A stretch of DNA of 7,894 nt from an uncultured Gemmatimonadota bacterium (GCA_938030915.1 CALHIO010000193.1:1-7894), one strand, 5' to 3'; counted from the stretch's first letter, positions 1 through 7,265 are shown. A program made the numbers and translations. The notes: generated from the letters alone by a model not told the origin.

Positions 1-787
1 CGTCATGAAGCTGCTGCGACGGGATCCCGCCGAGCGATTCCAGTCCGCGCGAGAGCTGCGTGACACCCTCATCAGCATCTCGCAGGGCGGTGAGTTCGCC
101 GCACCCGCGGGCGCCGCAGCGACGGCTGGCCTGGATGTACCGTCCGCACAGCCACCGGCTCAGGCGCAGAGGGCGCACCCAGCACCTCGACCCTCGAAAA
201 AGAAGTCCACCCCCGGTCGACTGGTCGCGGCGGCGATCGTGCTAGCTGCAGCCAGTGCAACGGTCTGGGCGCAGCCATGGGGCCGCACCCTGGACTCGGA
301 CCGACTGCTCTCCATGATCCAGAGCGGCAGCGTTGCCAACGTCTGGATCACCGAAGACGGAGCGGAGGGAGGGGTCCAGCTGTTACCTGTGGCGGCTCTC
401 GCCGATGTACAGACACCCTTCCTCCTCCCTCTCGACGAGGCTGAAATCCCATCGCTGGTCCAACGCCTGCGCGACGCTGGCGCCGCGGTCGACGTCTCGT
501 GGGAGGTTCGCAGGCTCACCGACCTGGCCGTCACCGCACAGACCGATCATCGATATTTCGGCTCCGAAGGCTCGGACGTGCGGAGCTATGCCCTGCGGCT
601 CGCCGAGCTCGAGCCGGAAAGCCAGGAGGCCTCTGCCTTGTTGTTGAAGGTGGGCGAGCGAATGGCGTGGGACGCGGCAGCCGCACAGGCGGACGGTTCA
701 CCCGCTGACGCGCGAGAACTGATCGACGACTGCCTCGCACTGGTGCCGCAGCACCCCCGGTGCGTCGAGGTGTCCGGAGCACTCTGA
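1..787 (+). CDS. Transmembrane Ser/Thr protein kinase, C-terminal part (5'-truncated by window edge)
   Basis: The reading frame is open from the left edge (a Val codon precedes the Met at 5), so the true start lies outside. Numbering from that Met, residues 1-24 match the last helix of a Hanks-type kinase domain: KLLRRDPAERFQSARELRDTL carries the conserved Arg of subdomain XI and the usual S-A-x-E-L tail. A Pro/Ala-rich linker (about 28-70) ends in KKK (65-67), followed by one membrane helix (about 73-92). The remaining ~165 residues should lie outside the cytoplasm. Residues 95-168 have an alpha-beta pattern recalling the FtsH extracellular domain; residues 176-260 look helical and TPR-like. 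The catalytic residues are not in the window, so activity cannot be judged. The FHA gene follows on the same strand after 116 bases and is a plausible partner. Kinase-family membership is secure; the sensor role of the outside part is inference. Confidence 0.85.
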   Translation, partial: VMKLLRRDPAERFQSARELRDTLISISQGGEFAAPAGAAATAGLDVPSAQPPAQAQRAHPAPRPSKKKSTPGRLVAAAIVLAAASATVWAQPWGRTLDSDRLLSMIQSGSVANVWITEDGAEGGVQLLPVAALADVQTPFLLPLDEAEIPSLVQRLRDAGAAVDVSWEVRRLTDLAVTAQTDHRYFGSEGSDVRSYALRLAELEPESQEASALLLKVGERMAWDAAAAQADGSPADARELIDDCLALVPQHPRCVEVSGAL

Positions 788-903
788 CAGAGGTGAAATC
801 TGGCCTCGGCACGGTGCCCGCAGCATAATGGGCGCGAATCACTCGACTGTCCGGGTGCCCGCACTCGACCATAACCTGACCTGTCCGTGAGCGAGGGAAG
901 ACG

Positions 904-1629
904 ATGCCGAAACTGACGCTGCTCTTGGGACGTCGCGTGATGCAGGCGTACGACTTCAAGCAGCCGTCGATCATCGTGGGTCGTGACGATGCGGCGGACG
1001 TGATCATCGACAACCCTTCGGTCTCTCGACGACACGCAGAGATCCGCCTCGGCGACAGCGGCTGGGAGGTCGAAGACCTCGGATCGTCGAACGGCACGTT
1101 CATCGACAACGCGCGCATCGAAGGTGCCCGATCGATCGGGCTCGGCGACGAGATCGGCTTCGGAAAGTTCTCGATCGTCTTCGGCAAGGCGCTGGGTGAA
1201 GGTGAGGTGCCGGTCGCCACGCCGAACCCGATGGCGGATCGCCCCGCGCCCGCACCGGCGCCCGTCGCAGGCGTGCCCGGGACCATGCACATCAATCCGC
1301 ACGAGGTGAAAGAGCTCCTCAAGGAAGCGGATCGAAAGAAGCGCGCGCACTTCATCTGGGAGTCCGGCGGGCAGCGCGGTACGCATTACCTGTCGGACCA
1401 GCCCGCGGTCTTGATCGGGACGGACGACCTCTGCGACCTGCGCGTGCCCAAGGGGCCGAAGCACCACGTCCTGCTCATGACGCTCGATGGAGGCACCGAG
1501 GTGCGCTATCTGGCCGTGTTCGGATCGATGACCGTCGGCGGGAAAGGGACCAAGCGCTCCCGTCTCAAGAACGGCGACGTCATCGAGTCACAGGGCCTCA
1601 CGATCACGTTCATGGACGACGTGGCCTGA
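904..1629 (+). CDS. FHA-domain protein with degenerate second FHA-like half
   Basis: The product is a 241-residue soluble protein. Residues about 3-95 form a complete FHA domain, which binds phosphothreonine peptides: G26-R27 (IVGRDD), S41-R-R-H44 and S61-S-N-G-T65 are all present. A Pro/Ala linker spans about 102-125 (PAPAPAP). The C-terminal half (about 148-240) repeats the FHA strand pattern but without the binding residues: GT at 172-173 replaces GR, KHH at 186-188 replaces SRRH, and there is no SSNGT; it closes with LKNGDVIESQGLTITF, like the last FHA strands. The ATG is preceded by GAGGG at 893-897 with good spacing. No signal peptide or membrane helix is visible. It lies downstream of a membrane Ser/Thr kinase and faces a PP2C gene, so it probably reads phosphothreonine marks made by that kinase. 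The FHA call is firm; the second half and the partnership are inferred. Confidence 0.93.
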   Translation: MPKLTLLLGRRVMQAYDFKQPSIIVGRDDAADVIIDNPSVSRRHAEIRLGDSGWEVEDLGSSNGTFIDNARIEGARSIGLGDEIGFGKFSIVFGKALGEGEVPVATPNPMADRPAPAPAPVAGVPGTMHINPHEVKELLKEADRKKRAHFIWESGGQRGTHYLSDQPAVLIGTDDLCDLRVPKGPKHHVLLMTLDGGTEVRYLAVFGSMTVGGKGTKRSRLKNGDVIESQGLTITFMDDVA

Positions 1630-1672
1630 CGGAACTCGATTCCGAAGGCGGGGCGGCGCCGTCCCGTCCGCC
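1630..1672. terminator. Possible hairpins between the convergent FHA and PP2C genes
   Basis: The 69-base gap between the two facing stop codons holds two inverted repeats. CGGAA / TTCCG (1630-1634 and 1640-1644) has a 5-base loop. A larger GC-rich one (1647-1656 with 1663-1672) pairs five bases plus a G-T, then two mismatches, then two more pairs. Neither is followed by a clear T run on either strand, so these are weak terminator candidates. Confidence 0.3.
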
Positions 1673-1698
1673 CGACCGAACGCGAGGGGGTGGGGTCG

Positions 1699-2685
1699 CT
1701 AGAGAACCAGTAGGGCGAGCAGCGCGCCGATCACCACGAGCAGTACGATCATCGGCCCGAGTTTGCTGCCCGTCGCCGTCGGGACATCATCCGATGTCGA
1801 TTCTGCCGCAATGACGGCGGGGGCTTCCCCGGGCTCGGTGACCTCGCCACTCCCCGCAAGGTCGGCTTCGGGCTCGTCGTCGACCTGCCCGACCTGCTCC
1901 ACGTCCTCCGTCTCCTCGTCCACGGAGGGCGGAACGAAGTCGATCGGCATCGTTCCCTGCGCGATCGCCCTGGGGATCTCGCCGTATTCTGCGATCGCTG
2001 CGGAGATGTTGTCGTCCGACCCATCGTCGAACGCCGTCGTGACGAGCGTCTGAGCCGCTCCACGCGGACCGCTGGACTCGAGGTAGATACGAAGGAGCGC
2101 ATCGTCCTCCAGCACCTTGTACAGGCCGTCTGAGCAAATCAGGAGAGCCGTGTCGTCCTGCACTGGAAACGGACCGAAGACGTCGACCTCGACGTACTCC
2201 TCGGTCCCGACCGACCGCGTAAGCGCATCCCTGTAGCGGATCGCCATCTCCTCCGAGATCGGCTGCCCGTGTCGCTCCGCCTCGGCCGCGAACGAGTGGT
2301 CGTGCGTGACCTGGAGGATCGTACCGGCCGACAGCACATAGCCGCGGCTGTCTCCGACGTTGGCGATCATGTACTCGCCGTCTTCCACCAGGGCCGCCAC
2401 CAGCGTCGTGCCCATGCCCTTCTTGCCGGGCTCCCGCGCCTTGTTCCAGACCTCGGTGTTTGCCTTCACGAAGGCCTCGTCGAGGGCATCTCCAGCCTCG
2501 AGGGAGCTCAGCAGGGTTTCGAGCGCCAGCGCGCTCGCGACTTCACCTGCCGCATGCCCACCCATGCCATCTGCGACCGCAACGAGGGTGCGGCCGTCGG
2601 ACAGGTGCTGCGCCAGGACGGAATCCTCCTGGTAGTCGCGCCTGCCGGCGATGGATTCAACGGCGAGCCGGGGCTCGTTCGCCAC
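1699..2685 (-). CDS. PP2C-family Ser/Thr protein phosphatase with C-terminal membrane anchor
   Basis: The product is 328 residues and dephosphorylates phospho-Ser/Thr proteins using metal ions. PP2C motifs occur in order: RRDYQED (15-21), VADGMGGH (37-44), GTTLVAA (92-98), NVGDSRGY (109-116), LTRSVG (155-160), CSDGLYKVL (184-192) and GSDDNISA (222-229). The metal-binding Asp residues at 39, 186 and 225 and Gly40 are visible, so the enzyme looks active. After residue ~235 comes an acidic linker (about 252-300), then a hydrophobic helix (about 310-328) ending at the C-terminus, which would anchor the enzyme with its catalytic domain in the cytoplasm. I chose the GTG at 2685 because a perfect GGAGGT lies six bases upstream; a longer frame from GTG 2718 has no ribosome site. 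It probably reverses the membrane kinase at the left edge. Family is certain; the substrate is inferred. Confidence 0.94.
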   Translation of the reverse strand: MANEPRLAVESIAGRRDYQEDSVLAQHLSDGRTLVAVADGMGGHAAGEVASALALETLLSSLEAGDALDEAFVKANTEVWNKAREPGKKGMGTTLVAALVEDGEYMIANVGDSRGYVLSAGTILQVTHDHSFAAEAERHGQPISEEMAIRYRDALTRSVGTEEYVEVDVFGPFPVQDDTALLICSDGLYKVLEDDALLRIYLESSGPRGAAQTLVTTAFDDGSDDNISAAIAEYGEIPRAIAQGTMPIDFVPPSVDEETEDVEQVGQVDDEPEADLAGSGEVTEPGEAPAVIAAESTSDDVPTATGSKLGPMIVLLVVIGALLALLVL

Positions 2686-2691
2686 GCTCTG

Positions 2692-2697
2692 ACCTCC
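2692..2697 (-). promoter_or_regulatory. Strong Shine-Dalgarno site fixing the PP2C start
   Basis: On the minus strand this reads GGAGGT, a full anti-16S complement, six bases ahead of GTG 2683-2685. It argues for the 328-residue product over an 11-residue longer one. Confidence 0.8.
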
Positions 2698-2721
2698 ATG
2701 GAGCGGCTGGGTGGGCACGTA

Positions 2722-2750
2722 CAGATAGGTTTTGGCTCAAGGAGGAGCAA
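2722..2750 (-). promoter_or_regulatory. Candidate promoter for the PP2C gene
   Basis: Minus strand TTGCTC (2745-2750) and TATCTG (2722-2727) are separated by exactly 17 bases. Each matches the sigma-70 consensus at only three of six positions. The expected start point, near 2715, would leave a leader of about 30 bases before the GTG at 2685 and would make the alternative GTG at 2718 unusable. Spacing and position are good; base matches are weak. Confidence 0.3.
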
Positions 2751-2865
2751 GACGAGTGAAGGGAGCACCTACCCAAAAAGACCCGATACCTGTCGACCGG
2801 TACGGACACACGTCATAGCTTCTAACGTTCGCCCGTACTCAACTTCGATGGACCCAGGAGTCATC

Positions 2866-3513
2866 ATGCGACGATTTTCGACCTTCTCCGCCCTCGTCAT
2901 GGGAGGCCTCGTGGTCACCGCCTGCGGCGGCGGTGGTGAAGCGATGGACGAAGGCACGGCAACCGCCAGCGACATGGACGTCGCAGCGGGCGACGCACTC
3001 GAGTGCTACCTCGCCCGTGGAACGATGGCCGAAGCCCAGGAGCGCCCGAGCCCTCTGCAGTCCACGTCACTCGCGGTCGGGGGCAACGACGGCCTTCTCT
3101 GCTACGGCGCTCCGTCCGCACGTGGCCGTGAGATCATGGGGGGGCTCGTCGTCCACGGGCAGCCCGAGCGTATCGGCGCAAACGAGCCGACGACGATCCA
3201 CCTCGCGGGTGCCGCCAGCATCGGTGGCGTCGAGGTAGGCCCCGGCAGCTACTCGATCTACGCGATCCCCGGTCCCGACGAGTGGGTCTTCTTCGTAAAC
3301 TCGAACTGGGAGCGCTGGGGCATTCCGATCGACGAGAACGTGCGCTCCAGCGAGGTCGGTACCTTCACGGTGCCGGTCGAAGCGATGGACGAGTACGTTG
3401 AGACGCTCCAGTACCGTTTCGAGCCCATGTCCGAGAACACCATGGGCGATGTCGTTCTGGAGTGGGAAAACACCCGCGTGAAGTTCCACTTGCACCCGGG
3501 TGCGACTGGCTGA
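2866..3513 (+). CDS. DUF2911-family lipoprotein
   Basis: The product is 215 residues. The N-terminus MRRFSTFSALVMGGLVVTAC has two Arg, a hydrophobic stretch and the lipobox VTAC with Cys20, followed by a Gly run, so it should be lipid-anchored on the outer side of the membrane. Residues about 60-210 match DUF2911: SPLQS near 62, GAPSARGREIMGGLV (81-95), IGANEPTTI (103-111), IGGVEVGPGSYSIYAIPGPDEW (119-140) and VFFVNSNW (141-148). No catalytic function is established for this family that I can point to; it is common in envelopes of Bacteroidota and Gemmatimonadota-like bacteria. ATG 2866 follows AGGAG (2856-2860) at five bases; ATG 2848, six codons upstream, would put charged residues before the signal peptide and has no such site. 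The frame also runs open far upstream, but that part is antisense to PP2C. A strong terminator follows at 3539. Confidence 0.9.
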   Translation: MRRFSTFSALVMGGLVVTACGGGGEAMDEGTATASDMDVAAGDALECYLARGTMAEAQERPSPLQSTSLAVGGNDGLLCYGAPSARGREIMGGLVVHGQPERIGANEPTTIHLAGAASIGGVEVGPGSYSIYAIPGPDEWVFFVNSNWERWGIPIDENVRSSEVGTFTVPVEAMDEYVETLQYRFEPMSENTMGDVVLEWENTRVKFHLHPGATG

Positions 3514-3538
3514 TTCGGACGCACCGGAATGAGGGAAG

Positions 3539-3573
3539 AACGCCCCCCGGACCGATGGTCCGGGGGGCGTTTT
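3539..3573. terminator. Strong intrinsic terminator, probably bidirectional
   Basis: A perfect 15-base-pair stem (3539-3553 with 3557-3571) closes a three-base GAT loop and is followed by TTTT on the plus strand (3570-3573). It ends the DUF2911 transcript. On the minus strand the stem is followed by TTCTTC, so it can also stop transcripts of the mscS remnant, whose stop codon lies 23 bases from the stem. Confidence 0.93.
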
Positions 3574-3593
3574 CACGCTCGGGCAGGACTCTG

Positions 3594-4205
3594 TCAGGCC
3601 GTGGCATTCATCGACGCCGAAGTGTCGCCTCCCCGCATGACCAGAGTCCGGGTCGGGAACGGGATCTCGATTCCCTCCTCCGCGAACCGACGATGGATCC
3701 GCTTGATGAACTCGTGACGAATCGGCCCCTGACTCCTGAACTCACGGACCATCATGCGAACCTCGAAGTTGATACTCGAGTCGGCGAACGCATGGAAGAA
3801 CAGGACAGGCTCTTCTCCGGGAACTCCTCCTTGGGAGTCCCGTAGCACGCTCCGAGCTACATCAAGGGCCACCTGCTCCACGTGCTCGAGAGAGGAATTC
3901 GGAACGGACACGAGGTTGCCGTCCGGGAAGGTCTGGATCGTCGTATTCCGTGCCCCCACATCGGTGACCCAGCCCTCCTCCCCCGAACTCAACTGCACGT
4001 AGTCCCGAGGGCGGACCTGACGCGACAAAATGATCTGAACGCCCGCGAAGAGATTGCCGAGGGTGTCCTGAAGCGCGAGCGCGACAGCCAGACCGCCGAT
4101 GCCCAGGGCGGTGATCAGCGGCGTGATGTCGATGCCAAGGTTCTGCAGGATGACGAGGCGGGCAGGGGTCGGTCCGGGGTGACGCACTGTCGCAATCGGA
4201 GCATC
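3594..4205 (-). pseudogene. Decayed MscS-type mechanosensitive channel
   Basis: The open frame ends at TGA 3594-3596 and is closed upstream by TAA at 4206-4208. Numbering from GTG 4187 (197 codons), residues 11-50 are the MscS pore helix region (LGIDITPLITALGIGGLAVA, then LQDTLGNLFAG), followed by RQVRPRDYV, the beta domain with GWVTDVGARNTTI, and a complete C-terminal domain (RHEFIKRIHRRFAEEGIEIPFP). Two parts are missing. The membrane helices before the pore helix are absent: only about 20 unrelated residues precede it and no other frame supplies them. Within the beta domain, VPNSSL (95-100) joins directly to EHVEQVALDVA, whereas MscS proteins have about 25-30 residues here, including the conserved Asn and the V-x-Y-D-S-D strand. 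There is no ATG and no ribosome site near GTG 4187. I read it as a remnant; an assembly error or an unusual minimal form is possible. Confidence 0.75.
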
Positions 4206-4304
4206 TTACTCCAGATCGGTGTTCTGCGCCGCTGCCGTGTCGCCGGCGTCGGATCCGGGACTAAGTACGCCGAGCCCTCTCACTTTCACGATCGCACCGA
4301 ATCC

Positions 4305-5924
4305 GTGGCCCTTCCTGCCGCCGCGCTCGCCGACGAGATCGGCCGTCGCCGCACCTTCGCCATCATCAGTCACCCGGATGCGGGCAAGACGACGCTCACC
4401 GAGAAACTGCTTCTGTACGGCGGAGCCATCCGTTCGGCGGGCTCGGTGAAGTCTCGTCGTTCCGATCGGCACGCGACATCGGACTGGCTCGAGATGGAGC
4501 AGGAGCGCGGTATCTCCATCACGGCGTCAGTCCTGCACTTCGACTACCAGGGCTTCCGAATCAATCTGCTGGACACGCCGGGGCACCAGGACTTCTCCGA
4601 AGACACGTACCGGGCGCTGACGGCCGCGGACAGCGCCATCATGCTGCTGGACAACCGGAAGGGCGTCGAAATGCAGACGAGGAAGCTCTTCAGCGTATGC
4701 CGGAAGCGTCGCCTCCCGATCCATACTTTCGTCAACAAGTGCGACCGCGTCGGTGAAGACCCGCTTGGCCTGCTTGACGACGTCCAGGTCGAGCTGGGGA
4801 TCGACTGTTTCGTGTCGACGTGGCCCGTACGCCGAGACGGCCGCCTGATCGGCGTCTACGATCGTGAGCGATCGAAGGTGTGGCTGTACGAGGAGACAGG
4901 TGATCACGGTCAGTCCCGACCGGAGGCGGCACTCGTCGATCTCGATAGCGACGAACTCGAGGCCGCCATCGGGACCGACGGCGTGGAGCGACTCGCGGAG
5001 GAGGTCGAACTGATCGAAATCGCGGGCGCGGAGGCGGACTTCGAGGCCGTCGCGAGGGGAGAGGCCAGCCCCGTGTGCTTCGGGTCGGCCCTCACGAATT
5101 TCGGCGTGGACGTCTTTCTCGAACGATTCCTCTCCCTCGCTCCGCCACCGACACCCCGGGAGAGCACCGGCGGCGTGGTCGCGCCTGCCGAACACCCGTT
5201 TTCCGGCTTCGTCTTCAAGGTCCAGGCCAACATGGATCCGCGTCACCGGGATCGAGTGGCGTTCGTACGGGTCTGCTCCGGGGAGTTCGACGAGGGAGCC
5301 GAGGCCGTGGTTTCGCGCACGGGTCAGAAGCTCCGACTCGCGCAGCCGCAGGAATTCATGGCCCGAGAGCGGGTGCACGCAGACACCAACGCCGTAGCCG
5401 GCGACGTCGTCGGGCTGCTCGATCGGGGGAGCCTTCGTGTCGGCGACACAGTCGCAGTGGGCGGCCGCATCGAGTATCCGGGGGTGCCACGATTCTCACC
5501 GGAGCACTTCGCACAGGTCCACATCGAGGATGCGCTTCGCCGCAAGCACCTCGATCGAGGCCTCAGCCACCTGGCCGAAGAGGGGACGATCCTGCTGCTC
5601 TTCGCGCCCTCGATCACAGGTCCGATCCCGATCGTCGGAGCGGTCGGGGGGCTGCAGTTCGACGTGCTTCTCGATCGCCTCGAGCGCGAGTACGGCGTCT
5701 CCGCACGGCTCGAACGACTGCCCTTCCACTGCGCCCGCTGGGTGACGGGCCCGGACAAGGCCATCGACAAGGTGGCGAATGCCTACGGTCGCCGGCGGGT
5801 CGAGGACGCCGACGGCGCCGCGCTGATCCTGTTCGACAATGAGTGGACTCTTCGACGCAGCATCGAACAGGAAGACGAACTGACCTTCCACGACGTACAG
5901 CCCAGGACCGCGGTCAGCGCCTAG
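4305..5924 (+). CDS. prfC: Peptide chain release factor 3 (RF3)
   Basis: The product is 539 residues, close to the 529 of E. coli RF3. RF3 is a cytoplasmic translational GTPase that releases RF1/RF2 from the ribosome after peptide release. The nucleotide motifs are intact: SHPDAGKT (22-29), the RF3-specific switch I stretch ending in HATSDWLEMEQERGISIT (about 56-73), DTPGH (90-94) and NKCD (144-147). Further landmarks are GFVFKVQANMDPRHRDRVAF in domain II and IVGAVGGLQFDVLLDRLEREYGV in domain III. The start is the one difficulty. The nearest in-frame ATG/GTG/TTG giving an E. coli-like N-terminus is GTG 4305 (VALPAAALADEIGRRRTFAI), but no clear ribosome site precedes it; the open frame back to 3882 runs antisense through the mscS remnant and is not RF3-like. 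It is followed after 14 bases by the facing stop of the PHP gene, with no terminator seen between them. Confidence 0.95.
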   Translation: MALPAAALADEIGRRRTFAIISHPDAGKTTLTEKLLLYGGAIRSAGSVKSRRSDRHATSDWLEMEQERGISITASVLHFDYQGFRINLLDTPGHQDFSEDTYRALTAADSAIMLLDNRKGVEMQTRKLFSVCRKRRLPIHTFVNKCDRVGEDPLGLLDDVQVELGIDCFVSTWPVRRDGRLIGVYDRERSKVWLYEETGDHGQSRPEAALVDLDSDELEAAIGTDGVERLAEEVELIEIAGAEADFEAVARGEASPVCFGSALTNFGVDVFLERFLSLAPPPTPRESTGGVVAPAEHPFSGFVFKVQANMDPRHRDRVAFVRVCSGEFDEGAEAVVSRTGQKLRLAQPQEFMARERVHADTNAVAGDVVGLLDRGSLRVGDTVAVGGRIEYPGVPRFSPEHFAQVHIEDALRRKHLDRGLSHLAEEGTILLLFAPSITGPIPIVGAVGGLQFDVLLDRLEREYGVSARLERLPFHCARWVTGPDKAIDKVANAYGRRRVEDADGAALILFDNEWTLRRSIEQEDELTFHDVQPRTAVSA

Positions 5925-5938
5925 TCGACGTACTCGCT

Positions 5939-7261
5939 TCAGGCGGATTCAGAGGCGGCGGGCGAGCGCCTCCTCGCGAGCACCTGGCCCACTACCAGGA
6001 TCCACACCACCCAGCTGAGGCGCTCCGCCACGCTCATCATGCGTACGTGCGCGATGCCCACCCACGGCAGCGTCAGTGCAACCAGCACGGGGGATCCTCC
6101 GTGATAGGGGATCCGGCGCTCGACGACCTGAACCGCATCCCGGCGCTTGCCATGCAGCAGAGCCTCGATCCGGTCACCCACCTCGAGCGGGGCGAGTTCC
6201 TGCCAGCCCGGAATCCGCATCAGGCTCCACGATGCCACAGTCCGGCCCCATCCGTGCAGATTCGCGGCCCCGATCAGCGCCAGGTTCATCGAGTCAGCCA
6301 GGGCGAGGATCTCGGCTCGCTCCTCCTTCACCTGCTCCAATCCGCGCGGCGAGCCGTCGTTGATCTCGATGCCGATCATCCCCGAGGGCACGTCCTCCGA
6401 AAACGGAACGACGCGCATGAGGTTACCGGGCATCGTGTAGAAGAGCGTCGGAGGCCGCTCGCCGTGACCGGGCACGTAGCGGTCCGCCATCGCCTCGGGA
6501 CTCATGTAGACGGAGTCCTCGTCCAGCGCGAAGGCGTACCGGTCCCTCGAACCCAGAATATTCGTCGGGCGACGATAGATCCGGATCTCGGCGCCCTCCA
6601 GCAGAACCGTGCGATCCCCGGCCCTGAGGGGGTTGTCGACCGCACCCTCGTCGAAGCCTCGCCAGGTGTAGTGATCGGTCACATAGGCCACATGGAAGCC
6701 ACCGGACTCGTGCCACGCCCGATTCCGCTGGGGCGTGAACAGGCTCCACCCATCGTGTGAGTACTCGGTGTGGGAGTGAAAGTCGATCGCGATCAGGTCG
6801 GCATCGAGGATCTCCACGCCAGTCATGGGCCGGGGCAGCAGCATCCCCGCGGCATAGAACGCCAGAAGAAGGAGGAGCGCAGCCCCCGCTCGTATCGTCT
6901 CCCGGATGATGGCCTGACCCAGACGAGATCCCAGCCCCGCCCCGGAGGCGCCATCCGTGGACATGCGCCCCGCCTCCCGAGCGCGCCGCCGAGCCCTGGT
7001 CCTCCCCGAGAGGTACAGCGCGACGAGCGTAACCAGTACCGCGTAATGCTGGGACAGCGTCAGCAGCGACAACGTGTCCCACACCGAGAAGAGAGGCGCG
7101 AATACGATCCAGGCGAGTGGCTCAGTCTTCACGGCAACGTCCACCGACGCACCGGTCGCCGCATCCTGGAGCGGTGACAGCGGAGCGAGCACTCCAAGCA
7201 GCAGCAGCGCCGCGGCGATGAGTCCGGCCCGGCGACCCTTCAGGTCGAATCGGTCCGCCAT
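5939..7261 (-). CDS. Multi-pass membrane protein with PHP-type phosphoesterase domain
   Basis: The product is 440 residues. The N-terminal part has about four hydrophobic segments (12-29, 48-64, 68-84, 124-142) with an Arg-rich loop at 87-99. A PHP-like domain spans about 155-340: AIDFHSHTEYSHDGW (158-172) carries the HxH pair H162/H164 and the S-x-D-G signature, VTDH gives D196/H197, LEGAEI gives E222, and GAANLHGWG (331-339) carries H336. PHP domains hydrolyse phosphoesters with a cluster of two or three metals. Two expected residues look changed: the motif III His is not evident around VVPFSED (284-290), and the usual SDaH of motif IV reads ANLH. A C-terminal hydrophobic stretch (about 411-428) ends in RRR. 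The start is ATG 7261, with GAGGG (7266-7270, minus strand) four bases upstream; a TTG at 7279 is less likely. It lies 78 bases after the caspase gene. The substrate is unknown. Confidence 0.82.
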   Translation of the reverse strand: MADRFDLKGRRAGLIAAALLLLGVLAPLSPLQDAATGASVDVAVKTEPLAWIVFAPLFSVWDTLSLLTLSQHYAVLVTLVALYLSGRTRARRRAREAGRMSTDGASGAGLGSRLGQAIIRETIRAGAALLLLLAFYAAGMLLPRPMTGVEILDADLIAIDFHSHTEYSHDGWSLFTPQRNRAWHESGGFHVAYVTDHYTWRGFDEGAVDNPLRAGDRTVLLEGAEIRIYRRPTNILGSRDRYAFALDEDSVYMSPEAMADRYVPGHGERPPTLFYTMPGNLMRVVPFSEDVPSGMIGIEINDGSPRGLEQVKEERAEILALADSMNLALIGAANLHGWGRTVASWSLMRIPGWQELAPLEVGDRIEALLHGKRRDAVQVVERRIPYHGGSPVLVALTLPWVGIAHVRMMSVAERLSWVVWILVVGQVLARRRSPAASESA

Positions 7262-7265
7262 CACG

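Noticed and set aside
824..829. CATAAT as a -10 box for the FHA gene
   Set aside because: No reasonable -35 element lies 16-18 bases upstream, so one near-consensus hexamer is not enough.
586..1467. Long minus-strand frames (274 and 293 residues) opposite the FHA and kinase genes
   Set aside because: They are Arg/Ala-rich with no recognisable domain and mirror the codon bias of the genes on the other strand.
2793..2826. Weak -35/-10 like hexamers upstream of the DUF2911 gene
   Set aside because: TCGACC with CATAGC or TCTAAC gives spacings of 15 or 22 bases and poor matches.
2269..2865. Open plus-strand frame running through the PP2C gene into the DUF2911 gene, giving a 414-residue product
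   Set aside because: The first ~200 residues are antisense to clear PP2C motifs. The lipoprotein signal peptide and its ribosome site place the real start at 2866.
3882..4304. Open frame extending RF3 by about 140 residues at the N-terminus
   Set aside because: It runs antisense to the mscS remnant, has no similarity to RF3, and RF3 proteins begin about 12-16 residues before RRTFAIISHPD.
4206..4472. Minus-strand frame just upstream of the mscS remnant, checked as the missing N-terminal half
   Set aside because: It has no membrane helices and is antisense to the start of prfC. Its end does not join the MscS frame in any sensible way.
5843..6760. Plus-strand 305-residue frame opposite the PHP gene
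   Set aside because: It overlaps the end of prfC, has low-complexity Arg/His content and no domain, and is antisense to clear PHP motifs.
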